Source of the DNA: Fundidesulfovibrio soli
GTDB lineage: Bacteria; Desulfobacterota; Desulfovibrionia; Desulfovibrionales; Desulfovibrionaceae
NCBI RefSeq assembly: GCF_022808695.1
Contig: NZ_JAKZKW010000016.1
Span: 1-64,000 of the forward strand
Direction of reading: 5' to 3'
Length of the DNA: 64,000 nt
A program made the translations under genes and the position numbers. The notes below the pieces were generated by a model. That model saw nothing but the letters and a program-made list of their open reading frames with translations, had not been told where the DNA came from and searched no databases. The number at the start of each line of letters is the position of its first letter. Position 1 is the stretch's first letter. This document shows positions 43,349-55,841 of the stretch, in pieces.

Positions 43349-43915
43349 TTGAACAAGGCACGGATAGTATTCTTCACCTTGGCGGTGTGTCTCTTGACCG
43401 CCGCTTGTGCTTGGGCGTCGTCTGATGGGAGCGAAGCGCCCAACTGGAAAAACCTGGTTCTCCGCACCATCAACTTCGCCCTCTTCGTGGGCATCATCTG
43501 GTACGCGGCGGGCAAGAAGATCGCCAACACCTTCACCGGCCGCAAGCTCTCCATCGAGAACCAGCTTGCCGACCTCGAAGAGCGCAAGGATTCCTCGCAG
43601 AAGCGCCTGGCGGACGTCGAGCGTTCCATCGCCAACCTTGAGTCCGAGAAGGCCCAGATCCTTGCGGACTACCGCGCCCAGGGTGAGAGCCTCAAGGCCT
43701 CCATCGTGGCCGCCGCCGAAGAGCAGGCCGCCCGCATCAAGGCCCAGGCTCTGGTCACCGCCGAGCAGGAAGCTAAAATGGCCATGAACGCCCTGCGCGT
43801 TGAAATGGCCGACAAGATCATCGAGGCCGCCCAGGACCTTCTGGCCAAGAAGCTCACGGCCAAGGCCCAGGACAAGCTTGTTGACGACGCTTTAGGCAAG
43901 GTGGTGCTCAATTGA
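43349..43915 (+). CDS. atpF: ATP synthase F0 subunit b (TTG start)
   Basis: This is the second peripheral-stalk subunit. The 188-residue frame starts at TTG (43349), six bases after AAGGAGG, and begins NKARIVFFTLAVCLLTAACAWA. That looks like a signal peptide, so the mature protein would begin after it, followed by the membrane segment (about 38-56, LRTINFALFVGIIWYAAG) and a long coiled coil. A b subunit with a cleaved leader is known in Desulfovibrio-type operons and some other bacteria. The last four bases overlap atpH. Confidence 0.93.
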   Translation: MNKARIVFFTLAVCLLTAACAWASSDGSEAPNWKNLVLRTINFALFVGIIWYAAGKKIANTFTGRKLSIENQLADLEERKDSSQKRLADVERSIANLESEKAQILADYRAQGESLKASIVAAAEEQAARIKAQALVTAEQEAKMAMNALRVEMADKIIEAAQDLLAKKLTAKAQDKLVDDALGKVVLN

Positions 43916-44457
43916 CCGGTAACATCGTAGCGCGCAGGTACGCCAAGGCACTGTTCTCTCTTGGCGTCAAGGAAAAGGCCGCCGAAACCTTCGGCAAGGA
44001 CCTCGAGGGGCTGGCGGGCGCAATGAAAGCCTCCCCCGAGCTTCTGAAACTCTTTAGCAGCCCGAGCTTCAACGTCCAGGAGAAGAAGTCCGTTCTCAAG
44101 GAAGTGGTCGCCAAATTGAAGATGGCGCCGCTGTCCGTGAATTTCCTGTCGGTCCTTGCCGACAAGGGACGCCTGGACTGCCTCCCCGACATCCAGAAGA
44201 CTTTTGCCGAGCTTCTGGACGAAACCACCGGGGTGGTGCGCGGCAAGCTGACCACCGCAATGGAGCTTCAGGCCAAGCGGCAGCAAGACATCAAGTCCAA
44301 GCTTGAGGAGAAATCCGGCAAGAAGCTGGTGCTCGAATTCGCTGTGGACCCCGCCATCCTCGGCGGCATCGTCTTGCAGGTGGGGGATAAGGTCCTGGAC
44401 GCTAGCCTTCGGGCCCAGTTGCAGCTGCTGAAAGAACAAATCAAGAGGGGTGAGTAG
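43912..44457 (+). CDS. atpH: ATP synthase F1 subunit delta (TTG start)
   Basis: Delta links F1 to the peripheral stalk. The 181-residue product starts [17 protein letters not shown], the normal N-terminus, and ends with the C-terminal motif [25 protein letters not shown]. The start codon is TTG at 43912, overlapping the atpF stop TGA, so it is translated by coupling. It is the third TTG start in four consecutive genes. Confidence 0.95.
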   Translation: MTGNIVARRYAKALFSLGVKEKAAETFGKDLEGLAGAMKASPELLKLFSSPSFNVQEKKSVLKEVVAKLKMAPLSVNFLSVLADKGRLDCLPDIQKTFAELLDETTGVVRGKLTTAMELQAKRQQDIKSKLEEKSGKKLVLEFAVDPAILGGIVLQVGDKVLDASLRAQLQLLKEQIKRGE

Positions 44458-44461
44458 GGCC

Positions 44462-45976
<1,515 letters not shown>

Positions 45977-45994
45977 GTCAGGGGAGCACAATAC

Positions 45995-48293
<2,299 letters not shown>

Positions 48294-48299
48294 TAAGCC

Positions 48300-48728
48300 A
48301 TGGCCAAAGAACTCCGCCTTGAAATCGTCACGCCGGACCGCTTGGTCGTGTCCTCCGACGTCGAGTACGTCGGCGCTCCCGGTGTGCTCGGCGAGTTCGG
48401 CGTGCTGGCCGGCCACGTACCCTTCCTTTCCGCCCTGGGCATCGGCAACCTGCACTACAACGTAGACGGCAAGACCTTCTATGTCTTCGTTGCTGGCGGT
48501 TTCGCCGAGGTCAGCGGGAACAAGGTTACTGTCCTGGCCGAAGTGGCCGAAAAGGCCGAGGAGATCGACATTGAACGCGCCCGCCGCGCTGAAGAGCGTG
48601 CGCGGACCCGCAAAGCCAAACAACAGGAAGCCGTCGACGACGCCCGCGCCACCGCTGCTCTGCAGCGCGCGCTGGCGAGGATGAGCTGCCGCACCGCGGC
48701 TCAGTCCGCGGGCACCTGCTCGCGCTAG
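48300..48728 (+). CDS. atpC: ATP synthase F1 subunit epsilon
   Basis: Epsilon is part of the rotor and can inhibit ATP hydrolysis. The 142-residue product has the N-terminal beta-sandwich ([36 protein letters not shown]) and the C-terminal two-helix domain. The last 15 residues ([14 protein letters not shown]) are unusual and hold two cysteines. It ends the operon; subunits a and c are not encoded here. Confidence 0.96.
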   Translation: MAKELRLEIVTPDRLVVSSDVEYVGAPGVLGEFGVLAGHVPFLSALGIGNLHYNVDGKTFYVFVAGGFAEVSGNKVTVLAEVAEKAEEIDIERARRAEERARTRKAKQQEAVDDARATAALQRALARMSCRTAAQSAGTCSR

Positions 48729-48777
48729 CTTCCATGTCCCGCAGCCCGGCAACGGGCTGAGGGCACTGCAAGACGAT

Positions 48778-48811
48778 AAAGGCAGGCTGGTTATCCAGCC
48801 TGCCTTTTTCG
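48778..48811 (+). terminator. rho-independent terminator of the atp operon
   Basis: AAAGGCAGGCTGG pairs with CCAGCCTGCCTTT across a TTAT loop, followed by TTTTT. It is a strong, almost symmetrical terminator 50 bases after atpC. Confidence 0.9.
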
Positions 48812-48891
48812 TTTGCAGGTTGGAGCCGGGCTTGAATCCTGGTACAGGCTGTGACACACCACGCCTACATCACGAGCACGCGAGGAACATG

Positions 48892-50253
48892 ATGACCCCA
48901 ACAGTTGGAGCCCTGGTGCTGGCCGCGGGAAAGGGCACCCGCATGTACTCCGAGGAGCCCAAGGTGTTGCGCACACTGCTGGGCGAGCACATGCTGGGCT
49001 ACGTCCTTGACAGCCTCAAGCCCGGCTTCGACGGGCGCGTCCACGTGGTTGTCGGTTTCCGGGCCGAGTCGGTGCGCAAGGCCTTCCCCCAGTTGGAGGG
49101 GCGCTTCGTTCTCCAGGAACGGCAGCTCGGCACGGGCCACGCCCTGCAGTGCGCCTGGAACAACATCACCGCCGCAGGGTATGAATACGTCCTGGTGGTC
49201 AACGGCGACGTTCCCCTGGCCACCAGCGAGGACCTTGAAGGGTTCGTGGCCAGGGCCTGTGCCGAGCAGGCCGACGTGGCCTTCCTGACCATTCAGCTCT
49301 CCGACGCCGGTGCCTACGGGCGCGTGGTGCGCCACGCTTCCGGCCACGCGGCCATCGTGGAAGCCAAGGACTACGACGAGGCCGTGCACGGCCCCGCCAC
49401 CGGTGAGATCAACGCGGGCATCTACCTGCTGCGCGTGGCCTCCGTGGAGCACGTGCTGTTCTCGCTGACCAACGCCAACCGCAGCGGCGAGTTCTACATC
49501 ACCGACCTGGCCGAGCTGGTGGCCAAGAACGGCGGCAAGGTCCAGGCCGTGTGCCGCGGCCGCGACGCGAACCTGCTGGGCATCAACAACGCACGCGAGC
49601 TGATCGAGGCCGAGGAGGCCCTGCGGCGGCGCATCGTGGACCGCTGGCTGGACAAGGGCGTGGTCATCCGCCAACCCGGCAGCGTGCGCATCGGGCCGCA
49701 CGTGTCGCTGGCCCCGGGCTGCGAGATCTGCGGTCCCTGCGACATCCTGGGCGGGAGCGTGGTCCAGGCGGGTGCGGTGGTCGAGCAGCACTGCTTCGTG
49801 AAGGACAGCCGCATCGGCGCCCGCTGTGTTCTGCGCGCCTTCTCGCACGCCGAGTCCGCCCAGATGGACCAGGACAGCCAGGCCGGGCCCTACGCCCGTC
49901 TGCGCCCGGGGGCCGTGATGCGCGAGGATTCCCGCGTGGGCAATTTCGTGGAGATGAAGAAGGCCGAACTGGGCGCAGGAGCCAAGGCCAGCCACCTGAC
50001 CTACCTTGGCGACGCAGAGATCGGCCCCGGGGTCAACGTGGGCGCGGGCACCATCACTTGCAACTATGACGGCAAGAACAAATTCAAGACCGTGGTCAAG
50101 TCGGGCGCGTTCATCGGCAGCAACACCGCGTTGGTTGCTCCGGTGACAATCGGCGAGAATGCCCTTGTGGGCGCCGGATCAGTGATTACCATGGACGTGC
50201 CGGACAACGCCCTGGCCCTCGCGAGGGGCCGTCAGGTGAACAAGCGGCGCTAA
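48892..50253 (+). CDS. glmU: bifunctional UDP-N-acetylglucosamine pyrophosphorylase / glucosamine-1-phosphate N-acetyltransferase
   Basis: GlmU makes UDP-GlcNAc, the precursor of peptidoglycan and lipopolysaccharide. The 453-residue protein has the N-terminal nucleotidyltransferase domain (LVLAAGKGTRMYSEEPKVL) and a C-terminal left-handed beta-helix with the acetyltransferase site (GVNVGAGTITCNYDGKNKFKT). ATG at 48892 is six bases after GAGGA; the adjacent ATG at 48889 is possible. It is between the atp terminator and the zapB-like gene. Confidence 0.96.
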   Translation: MTPTVGALVLAAGKGTRMYSEEPKVLRTLLGEHMLGYVLDSLKPGFDGRVHVVVGFRAESVRKAFPQLEGRFVLQERQLGTGHALQCAWNNITAAGYEYVLVVNGDVPLATSEDLEGFVARACAEQADVAFLTIQLSDAGAYGRVVRHASGHAAIVEAKDYDEAVHGPATGEINAGIYLLRVASVEHVLFSLTNANRSGEFYITDLAELVAKNGGKVQAVCRGRDANLLGINNARELIEAEEALRRRIVDRWLDKGVVIRQPGSVRIGPHVSLAPGCEICGPCDILGGSVVQAGAVVEQHCFVKDSRIGARCVLRAFSHAESAQMDQDSQAGPYARLRPGAVMREDSRVGNFVEMKKAELGAGAKASHLTYLGDAEIGPGVNVGAGTITCNYDGKNKFKTVVKSGAFIGSNTALVAPVTIGENALVGAGSVITMDVPDNALALARGRQVNKRR

Positions 50254-50295
50254 GCCTGGCTTGATTTCGCGTGTCAAACCGGATAGGAGTCGGGT

Positions 50296-50505
50296 ATGGA
50301 CATCATCGACACCTTAGAAGAGCGCATCGCGCAACTGGTAAGCCGCCTCAAAGCTCTCGAAGAAGAAAACAGGGAGCTCAAGGCCGCCATGGAAAGGGAG
50401 AATGCCTCGATGAAAGAGGCCCTGGACCATGAACGCCAGAAGAAGGATGCCGTATTGTCCCGGGTGGATCAGCTTCTCAGGAAACTGCAAGAGGAGCCGA
50501 TCTGA
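50296..50505 (+). CDS. ZapB-like coiled-coil cell-division protein
   Basis: The 69-residue product is almost wholly coiled coil (DIIDTLEERIAQLVSRLKALEEENRELKAA region) and highly charged. Its size, heptad pattern and place directly before zapA agree with a ZapB-type factor, which joins the Z-ring to the terminus region. Coiled coils have little sequence identity, so the exact name is an inference. It is 42 bases after glmU and 11 bases before zapA. Confidence 0.75.
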   Translation: MDIIDTLEERIAQLVSRLKALEEENRELKAAMERENASMKEALDHERQKKDAVLSRVDQLLRKLQEEPI

Positions 50506-50516
50506 GTTGAATCCCG

Positions 50517-50798
50517 ATGCCTAGTTACAGCAAGGTTGTCATTGGTCTTGAACTTTCCTTCAAGACCGACGCGGAGCCGGAACGCGTTGAACAAGCCAAG
50601 ATGTTGGTTGAAGATCGCTACAGGTTGCTCAATCCGGCCAATAAGAACCTGAGCAAGGAAAAACTGCTGACGTTTGTGGCCTTGGGCCTGGCGGACGATT
50701 TGATCATGGCCAACCAGAAGCTTGCAGAGATGGAAGAAAAACTCGACAAGATTCTGAACAGGATAAAAGTGCCGGACCTGAAACAACCGGCGTCGTAA
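50517..50798 (+). CDS. zapA: cell division protein ZapA
   Basis: ZapA bundles FtsZ filaments. The 93-residue product has the N-terminal beta-hairpin domain (VVIGLELSFKTDAEPERVEQAK) and a C-terminal helix that forms tetramers (DDLIMANQKLAEMEEKLDKIL). The position before 6S RNA is the standard one in many proteobacteria. Confidence 0.88.
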   Translation: MPSYSKVVIGLELSFKTDAEPERVEQAKMLVEDRYRLLNPANKNLSKEKLLTFVALGLADDLIMANQKLAEMEEKLDKILNRIKVPDLKQPAS

Positions 50799-50804
50799 TG
50801 GATA

Positions 50805-50982
50805 TTTCCCTGGAGTGTGCGTGATCGTCGATTGGTTTTTGAGCCGATACTCAAAAAACGGGTGACGCTCCGAGGCTGCCTGTGCGCATACCCGCTTCGC
50901 GGGGAGCCTGATGGCAGCGCAGTGTCGCCCACCTTGCTCTGCAAGGTTCAAAACCACTCTTCGACACGGCTCTCCGGGGCTT
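50805..50982 (+). ncRNA. ssrS: 6S RNA
   Basis: 6S RNA mimics an open promoter and sequesters sigma-70 RNA polymerase in stationary phase. The region starts 7 bases after zapA, the usual locus. CCCTGGAG (50808-50815) pairs with CTCCGGGG (50972-50979) as the closing stem, GTCGA pairs with TCGAC further in, GAGCCGATACT resembles the 5' side of the central bulge in gamma-proteobacterial 6S, GGCTGCC/GGCAGC forms the distal arm, and CCTTGCTCTGCAAGG forms the small 3'-side hairpin. The overall length (about 178) is normal. Confidence 0.82.
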
Positions 50983-51151
50983 CGGCCATCCCCGCCGTTT
51001 CCGGACGGCGTATTCGTCCCTCCTCCGCCTTGCCCCTCCTCAGACAGCTGAGGTCCATAGCGTTCAGCGCACTCTCGCATCACCAAGGGCGCGCCCGGTT
51101 TGGGCGGGCACTATCGGACCCTGGTCCGTGACACAATAAAGGGGTCATTCT
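50983..51151. other. spacer between 6S RNA and rny
   Basis: This stretch holds a few GC hairpins (CGCCG/CGGCG near 50990-51012), which may help end 6S RNA, and presumably the rny promoter, but no clear -10/-35 pair. No gene is visible. Confidence 0.5.
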
Positions 51152-52711
51152 ATGGACTTCAGCGTACTCCTCATCGGAGTGGGCGGTTTGGCCGCAGGTG
51201 CGGCCGGCGGCTGGCTGCTCAACCGCATGATCACCACGAAAACCTTTGCCGAGGCCAAAACCCTTGCCGAGCGCATCCTGGAGGAAGCCCGCAAGGAGGC
51301 CCAGGCGCACAAGAAGGAAATCATCCTCCAGACCCAGGACGACCTGTACAAGCAGAAGCTCGAACACGAGCGCGAGGTGAAGGAGCGCGAAAGCCAGATC
51401 CTGCGCAAGGAGTCCTCCCTGCAGGAGAAGCTGGACAAGCTCGAATCCAAGCTTGAGAAGGCCACCCAGAAGGAGTCCGACCTGCTCTCCCAGGAGAAGC
51501 GCCTGAGCCAGCAGGAGAAAACCCTGGAGGAGAAGGAAGCCCGCCTCGAAGAGGGCGTCCAGGAGCAGGAGCGCAAGCTCCAGGAAATTTCCGGCATGAC
51601 CGCCGAGGAGGCCCGCAGGGTCCTCATGGCCGACATGGAGAGCCGTACCCGCCACGAGGCCGCGCGCATGATCCGCCAGATCGAGACCGAGGCCAAGGAA
51701 GAGGCGGGCAAGAAGAGCAAGGAGATCCTGGCCCTGGCCATCCAGCGCTACGCCGGCGACTACGTCTCCGAGCAGACCGTCACCGCCGTGACCCTGCCCA
51801 GCGAGGAGATGAAGGGCCGCATCATCGGCCGCGAGGGCCGCAACATCCGCGCCCTTGAGGCCGCCACCGGGGTCGATCTCATCATCGACGACACCCCCGA
51901 GACGGTCATCCTCTCGGCCTTCTCCCCCATCCGCCGCCAGATCGCCAAGATGGCCCTGGAGCGCCTGATCACCGACGGGCGCATCCACCCCGCGCGCATC
52001 GAGGACATCGTCAAGAAGTGCGAGCAGGAGTTCGACGTCAAGCTGCGCGAGCTGGGCGAACAGGCCACCTTCGACGTGGGCGTGCACGGAATCCATCCCG
52101 AGATCGTCAAGCTCCTGGGCCAGCTGCACTACCGCACCAGCTACTCCCAGAACGTGCTCCAGCATTCGCTTGAGGTGGCCTCCCTCTGCGGGATCATGGC
52201 CTCCGAGCTGGGCCTGGACGTCAAGAAGGCCAAGCGCGCCGGTCTGCTGCACGACATCGGCAAGGCCGTGGACCACGAGATCGAAGGCCCCCACGCCATC
52301 ATCGGCTACGACCTGGCCAAGAAGTTCGGCGAATCCAAGGACATCACCCACGCCATCCAGGCCCACCACGAGGACGTGCCCCCCAAGACGGTGTACGCCA
52401 TCCTGGTGCAGGCTTCCGACAGCCTCTCCGGCGCCCGCCCCGGCGCGCGCAAGGAGCTGCTCTCCAGCTACGTCAAGCGCCTGGAGGACTTGGAGAACAT
52501 CGCCACCGACTTCGAGGGCGTCTCCAAGGCCTACGCCATCCAGGCCGGCCGCGAGATCCGCGTGGTGGTGGACTCCGACGCCGTGGACGACGACAAGACG
52601 CACCTGATCTGCAAGGACATCGCCAAGAAGATCGAGGACAACCTGACCTACCCGGGCCAGATCCGCGTCACGGTCATCCGCGAGCGCCGCGCGGTCGGGT
52701 TCGCGAAATAG
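51152..52711 (+). CDS. rny: ribonuclease Y
   Basis: RNase Y is a membrane-bound endoribonuclease that starts decay of many mRNAs. The 519-residue protein has an N-terminal membrane helix (about 4-24), a long coiled coil (30-200), a KH RNA-binding domain with MKGRIIGREGRNIRALEAATG (about 215) and an HD domain with the metal-binding LLHDIGKAVDHE (about 365) and IQAHHEDVPP. It is followed by ymdB, a pairing conserved across phyla. Confidence 0.97.
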   Translation: MDFSVLLIGVGGLAAGAAGGWLLNRMITTKTFAEAKTLAERILEEARKEAQAHKKEIILQTQDDLYKQKLEHEREVKERESQILRKESSLQEKLDKLESKLEKATQKESDLLSQEKRLSQQEKTLEEKEARLEEGVQEQERKLQEISGMTAEEARRVLMADMESRTRHEAARMIRQIETEAKEEAGKKSKEILALAIQRYAGDYVSEQTVTAVTLPSEEMKGRIIGREGRNIRALEAATGVDLIIDDTPETVILSAFSPIRRQIAKMALERLITDGRIHPARIEDIVKKCEQEFDVKLRELGEQATFDVGVHGIHPEIVKLLGQLHYRTSYSQNVLQHSLEVASLCGIMASELGLDVKKAKRAGLLHDIGKAVDHEIEGPHAIIGYDLAKKFGESKDITHAIQAHHEDVPPKTVYAILVQASDSLSGARPGARKELLSSYVKRLEDLENIATDFEGVSKAYAIQAGREIRVVVDSDAVDDDKTHLICKDIAKKIEDNLTYPGQIRVTVIRERRAVGFAK

Positions 52712-52726
52712 CTTCTCTTCAAGGGA

Positions 52727-52757
52727 CGCGCCCGGAGCCCTCGCGGCTCCGGGCGCC
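52727..52757 (+). terminator. hairpin after rny
   Basis: GCGCCCGGAGCC-type arms around a CTCGC loop form a strong 12-bp stem, but no T tract follows. It may stabilise the 3' end of the rny transcript or attenuate, rather than terminate. Confidence 0.4.
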
Positions 52758-52814
52758 TTGTATCCGCCCGCGCGGGGCCATGCCCCCCGGCCACCATCAA
52801 CCGCACCCGGACCC

Positions 52815-53591
52815 ATGAAGCTGCTCTTCCTCGGCGACATCGTCGGCCGCTCCGGGCGCAAGGCCCTGTCCGACAGTGCGGCGCGTTTGCGGCGCACCCT
52901 GGAGCTGGACGCGCTTCTGGCCAACGCCGAGAACGCCTCCGGGGGCATCGGCCTCAACTCCAAGGCGGCCAAAGAGCTGCTCGCCCTGCCCGTGGAGGCC
53001 CTCACCAGCGGCAACCACATCTGGAAGCACAAAGACATCTACAACTTTTTCGGCGAAACCGACCGCCTGCTGCGCCCGGCCAACTATCCCGAAGGGGCCC
53101 CCGGCAACGGGCTGGGGGTGTTCCAGACGGCCACGGGCGTGCCCTTCGCGGTGCTCAACCTGCTGGGCCGCACCTACATGGAGGCCGTGGACTGCCCATT
53201 CGCCCGCGCCGAGGCTCTGCTGGCCGCCCTGCCGCAGGACGTAAAGGTGCGCATCGTGGACTTCCACGCCGAGGCCACCTCGGAGAAGAAGGCCATGGGC
53301 TACCACCTGGACGGTCGGGTCAGCGCCGTGCTCGGCACCCACACCCATGTGCAGACCAACGACCCGCGCATCCTCCCCGGCGGCACGGCCTACCTCACCG
53401 ACGTGGGCATGTGCGGGCCGACGGACTCCATCATCGGCATGGAGGCCCGGAGCATCGTGGGCCGCTTCCTGAACCGCCTGCCCGTGCGCTTCGAGGTGGC
53501 CAAGGGCCCCGCGCGCCTGGAAGGCGCACTCTGCGAGATCGATCACACCACGGGCCGCGCCCTTTCCGTGCGGCCCTGGCAAGGAGAATAG
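52815..53591 (+). CDS. YmdB-type metallophosphoesterase
   Basis: The 258-residue protein belongs to the TIGR00282/YmdB family, which in Bacillus hydrolyses 2',3'-cyclic nucleotides and affects motility and biofilm choice. Metal ligands are in MKLLFLGDIVGRSGR, NAENASGG, TSGNHIWKH and GTHTHVQTNDP. Linkage to rny suggests a link to RNA turnover products. ATG at 52815 gives the conserved N-terminus. Confidence 0.93.
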   Translation: MKLLFLGDIVGRSGRKALSDSAARLRRTLELDALLANAENASGGIGLNSKAAKELLALPVEALTSGNHIWKHKDIYNFFGETDRLLRPANYPEGAPGNGLGVFQTATGVPFAVLNLLGRTYMEAVDCPFARAEALLAALPQDVKVRIVDFHAEATSEKKAMGYHLDGRVSAVLGTHTHVQTNDPRILPGGTAYLTDVGMCGPTDSIIGMEARSIVGRFLNRLPVRFEVAKGPARLEGALCEIDHTTGRALSVRPWQGE

Positions 53592-53592
53592 C

Positions 53593-54861
53593 GTGAACAT
53601 TTTCGACGATCTGTCCTGGCGCGGCCTGGTGCACCAGACCTCCGGCGCGGACGAGCTGCGCGAGCACCTTTCCGCCCCCGGGCGCTCCATGTACTGCGGC
53701 TTCGACCCCACGGCCCGCAGCCTGCACATCGGCAACATGGTGCCCCTGCTGGCGCTCATGCGCTGCGGGCTGGCCGGGCACAAGCCCATCGCCCTGCTGG
53801 GCGGGGCCACGGGCCTCATCGGCGACCCCAGCGGCAAGGACAAGGAGCGCCAGCTCAGCTCGGCCGACCAGGTGGCGGCCCAGGCCGAGCGCATCAAGGC
53901 CCAGATCCTCAAGCTCTTCGCTGACAACGGCGCGTCCATCGACGTGGTCAACAACCTGGACTGGATCGGCAAGCTCTCCGCCATCGACCTGCTGCGCGAC
54001 GTGGGCAAGCACTTCACGGTCAACTACATGCTGGCCAAGGATTCGGTGAAGGGCCGCATCGACCGCGAGGAGTCCGGCATCTCCTACACCGAGTTCAGCT
54101 ACATGATCCTGCAGGCCTACGACTTCTACCACCTGCGCCAGACCAGCGGCACCACCCTGCAGATCGGCGGCGGCGACCAGTTCGGCAACATCACCGCCGG
54201 GCTTGAGCTGATCCGCCGCAAGGGCGGGCAGGACGCCCACGCCATGACCTTCCCGCTCATCACCACGGCCTCCGGGGCCAAGTTCGGCAAGAGCGAGAAG
54301 GGGGCCATCTACCTCGACCCCGAGATGACAAGCCCCTACGCCTTCTTCCAGTACTGGATGAACGCCGACGACCGCGACGTGGTGCCCTATCTCAAGTACT
54401 TCACGTTCCTCCCCCACGAGGAGATCGAGGCCCTGGCCCAGGCCGTGGCCGAGCGCCCGCATCTGCGCGAGGCCCAGCGCGCCCTGGCCCACGTGATGAC
54501 CACCATGGTCCACGGCAAGGACGAGGCAGACAGCGTGGTCAAGACCAGCGAGTTCCTCTTCGGCAAGGGCGGCCTGGAGGGCGTGGCCCTGGGCACGCTC
54601 AAGGCCGCGCTGGAGTCCGCCCCGGGCAAGGCCTACGCCTCCAAGGAGGCCGTCCCCGACCTGGTGACGTTGCTCACGGAGCTGGGTCTGTGCGCATCCA
54701 AGTCCCAGGCCAGGAAGGACCTGGCCGCCGGGGCCGTCTACGTGGGCAACGCCAAGGTGGCCGAAGGCTACGCCTTCCCCGCCGAGGATTTCATCGGCGG
54801 CGAGCTGCTGCTGGTGCGCAAGGGCAAGAAGAACTACGGCGTCGTGCGCCTGGGGGAGTAG
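53593..54861 (+). CDS. tyrS: tyrosine--tRNA ligase
   Basis: TyrRS charges tRNA-Tyr. The 422-residue product has the Rossmann core with the class I signature LHIGN (the second histidine is replaced by asparagine, a natural variant in this family), the tyrosine/tRNA site QIGGGDQFGN and the KMSKS-like KFGKS, then a C-terminal S4 RNA-binding domain (SKSQARKDLAAGAVYVG). The start is GTG at 53593, just after AAGGAG and two bases after the ymdB stop. Confidence 0.96.
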   Translation: MNIFDDLSWRGLVHQTSGADELREHLSAPGRSMYCGFDPTARSLHIGNMVPLLALMRCGLAGHKPIALLGGATGLIGDPSGKDKERQLSSADQVAAQAERIKAQILKLFADNGASIDVVNNLDWIGKLSAIDLLRDVGKHFTVNYMLAKDSVKGRIDREESGISYTEFSYMILQAYDFYHLRQTSGTTLQIGGGDQFGNITAGLELIRRKGGQDAHAMTFPLITTASGAKFGKSEKGAIYLDPEMTSPYAFFQYWMNADDRDVVPYLKYFTFLPHEEIEALAQAVAERPHLREAQRALAHVMTTMVHGKDEADSVVKTSEFLFGKGGLEGVALGTLKAALESAPGKAYASKEAVPDLVTLLTELGLCASKSQARKDLAAGAVYVGNAKVAEGYAFPAEDFIGGELLLVRKGKKNYGVVRLGE

Positions 54862-54865
54862 GCCC

Positions 54866-55771
54866 ATGACCGCGCTCAAACGCTTCGCCGCCGCGCTGCC
54901 CGGCATGGACGCCGTGCTCGAGCGGGCCAAGGTCTACGCCGGGTTGGTCAAGATCGAGCACTCGGTGTTCGCGCTGCCCTTCGCCTACGTGGGCCTGTTC
55001 CTGGCCAAGCGCGGCTGGCCGGGGCTCAAGCCCTTCCTGCTGCTCACCGTGGCCATGGTGGCGGTGCGCTCCTGGGCCATGGGCGTCAACCGCCTGCTGG
55101 ACCTGCGCTACGACCGCCACAACCCCCGCACCCAGGGGCGCGAGCTGGTGCGCGGGGCGCTCGGCATCACCGAGGGCTGGATTTTCGTGAGCGTTTGCGC
55201 GGCCGTGTTCGTGGCCGCATGCTGGGGCATGAACCCCCTGTGTCTGGCCCTGGCCCCCATCGCGCTCGTCTGGTCCGGGTTCTACAGCTTCACCAAGCGT
55301 TTCACCTGGATGTGCCACCTGGTGCTGGGTTCCGTGCTGGGCCTGGCCCCCATGGCCGGGTGGCTGGCCGTGACCCCGCAGTTCAGCCTGCCCATGGCCC
55401 TGTTCGGCCTGGGCGTGAGCTGCTGGGTGGCCGGGTTCGACGTGCTCTACTCCTGCCAGGACGTGGAATTCGACCGCAAGCACGGCCTGTGGTCCATGCC
55501 CGCGCGCTTCGGCGTGGGCAACGCCCTGAGCATGGCGGCGCTGCTGCACGGCAACGCGGTGCTGCTCTTCGCCCTGGCGGGCTGGGGCGCGGCCCTGGGC
55601 TGGGGCTACTTCGGGTTCCTGCTGGCCACGGGCGCGCTGCTCTGGGTGGAGCACAGGCTCATCTCCGAGAAGGACCTGAGCCGCATCGACATGGCCTTCT
55701 TCACCATCAACGGCGTGGTGGCCGCCTCGCTGTTCGTTGGGGTGCTGCTGGACCTGTTCTGGCTTGCGTAG
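54866..55771 (+). CDS. UbiA-family prenyltransferase (menaquinone/ubiquinone pathway type)
   Basis: The 301-residue membrane protein has eight or nine helices and the two aspartate-rich motifs of UbiA enzymes: NRLLDLRYDRHNPRT (NxxxDxxxD) and SCQDVEFDRKHGLWSMP (DxxxD), which bind the prenyl diphosphate through Mg2+. The sequence is closest in style to 4-hydroxybenzoate polyprenyltransferases, which in futalosine-pathway bacteria act in menaquinone synthesis (MqnP). Which quinone is made cannot be seen here. It follows tyrS by four bases and is ended by a strong terminator. Confidence 0.87.
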   Translation: MTALKRFAAALPGMDAVLERAKVYAGLVKIEHSVFALPFAYVGLFLAKRGWPGLKPFLLLTVAMVAVRSWAMGVNRLLDLRYDRHNPRTQGRELVRGALGITEGWIFVSVCAAVFVAACWGMNPLCLALAPIALVWSGFYSFTKRFTWMCHLVLGSVLGLAPMAGWLAVTPQFSLPMALFGLGVSCWVAGFDVLYSCQDVEFDRKHGLWSMPARFGVGNALSMAALLHGNAVLLFALAGWGAALGWGYFGFLLATGALLWVEHRLISEKDLSRIDMAFFTINGVVAASLFVGVLLDLFWLA

Positions 55772-55796
55772 CGGAAGAAGGGCGACGATTCAGAAT

Positions 55797-55829
55797 GCGG
55801 GGCCGCGCGTGCGCGGCCCCGCTTTTTTA
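55797..55829. terminator. bidirectional terminator
   Basis: GCGGGGCCGCGC pairs with GCGCGGCCCCGC across a two-base loop and is followed by TTTTTT on the plus strand. It separates ubiA from the convergent minus-strand operon. Confidence 0.85.
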
Positions 55830-55841
55830 TTGGGCTAAGAA

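Noticed and set aside
53728-53745. Defective tyrS because the HIGH motif reads HIGN
   Set aside because: Asparagine at this position is a natural and active variant in bacterial TyrRS, and the rest of the enzyme is intact.
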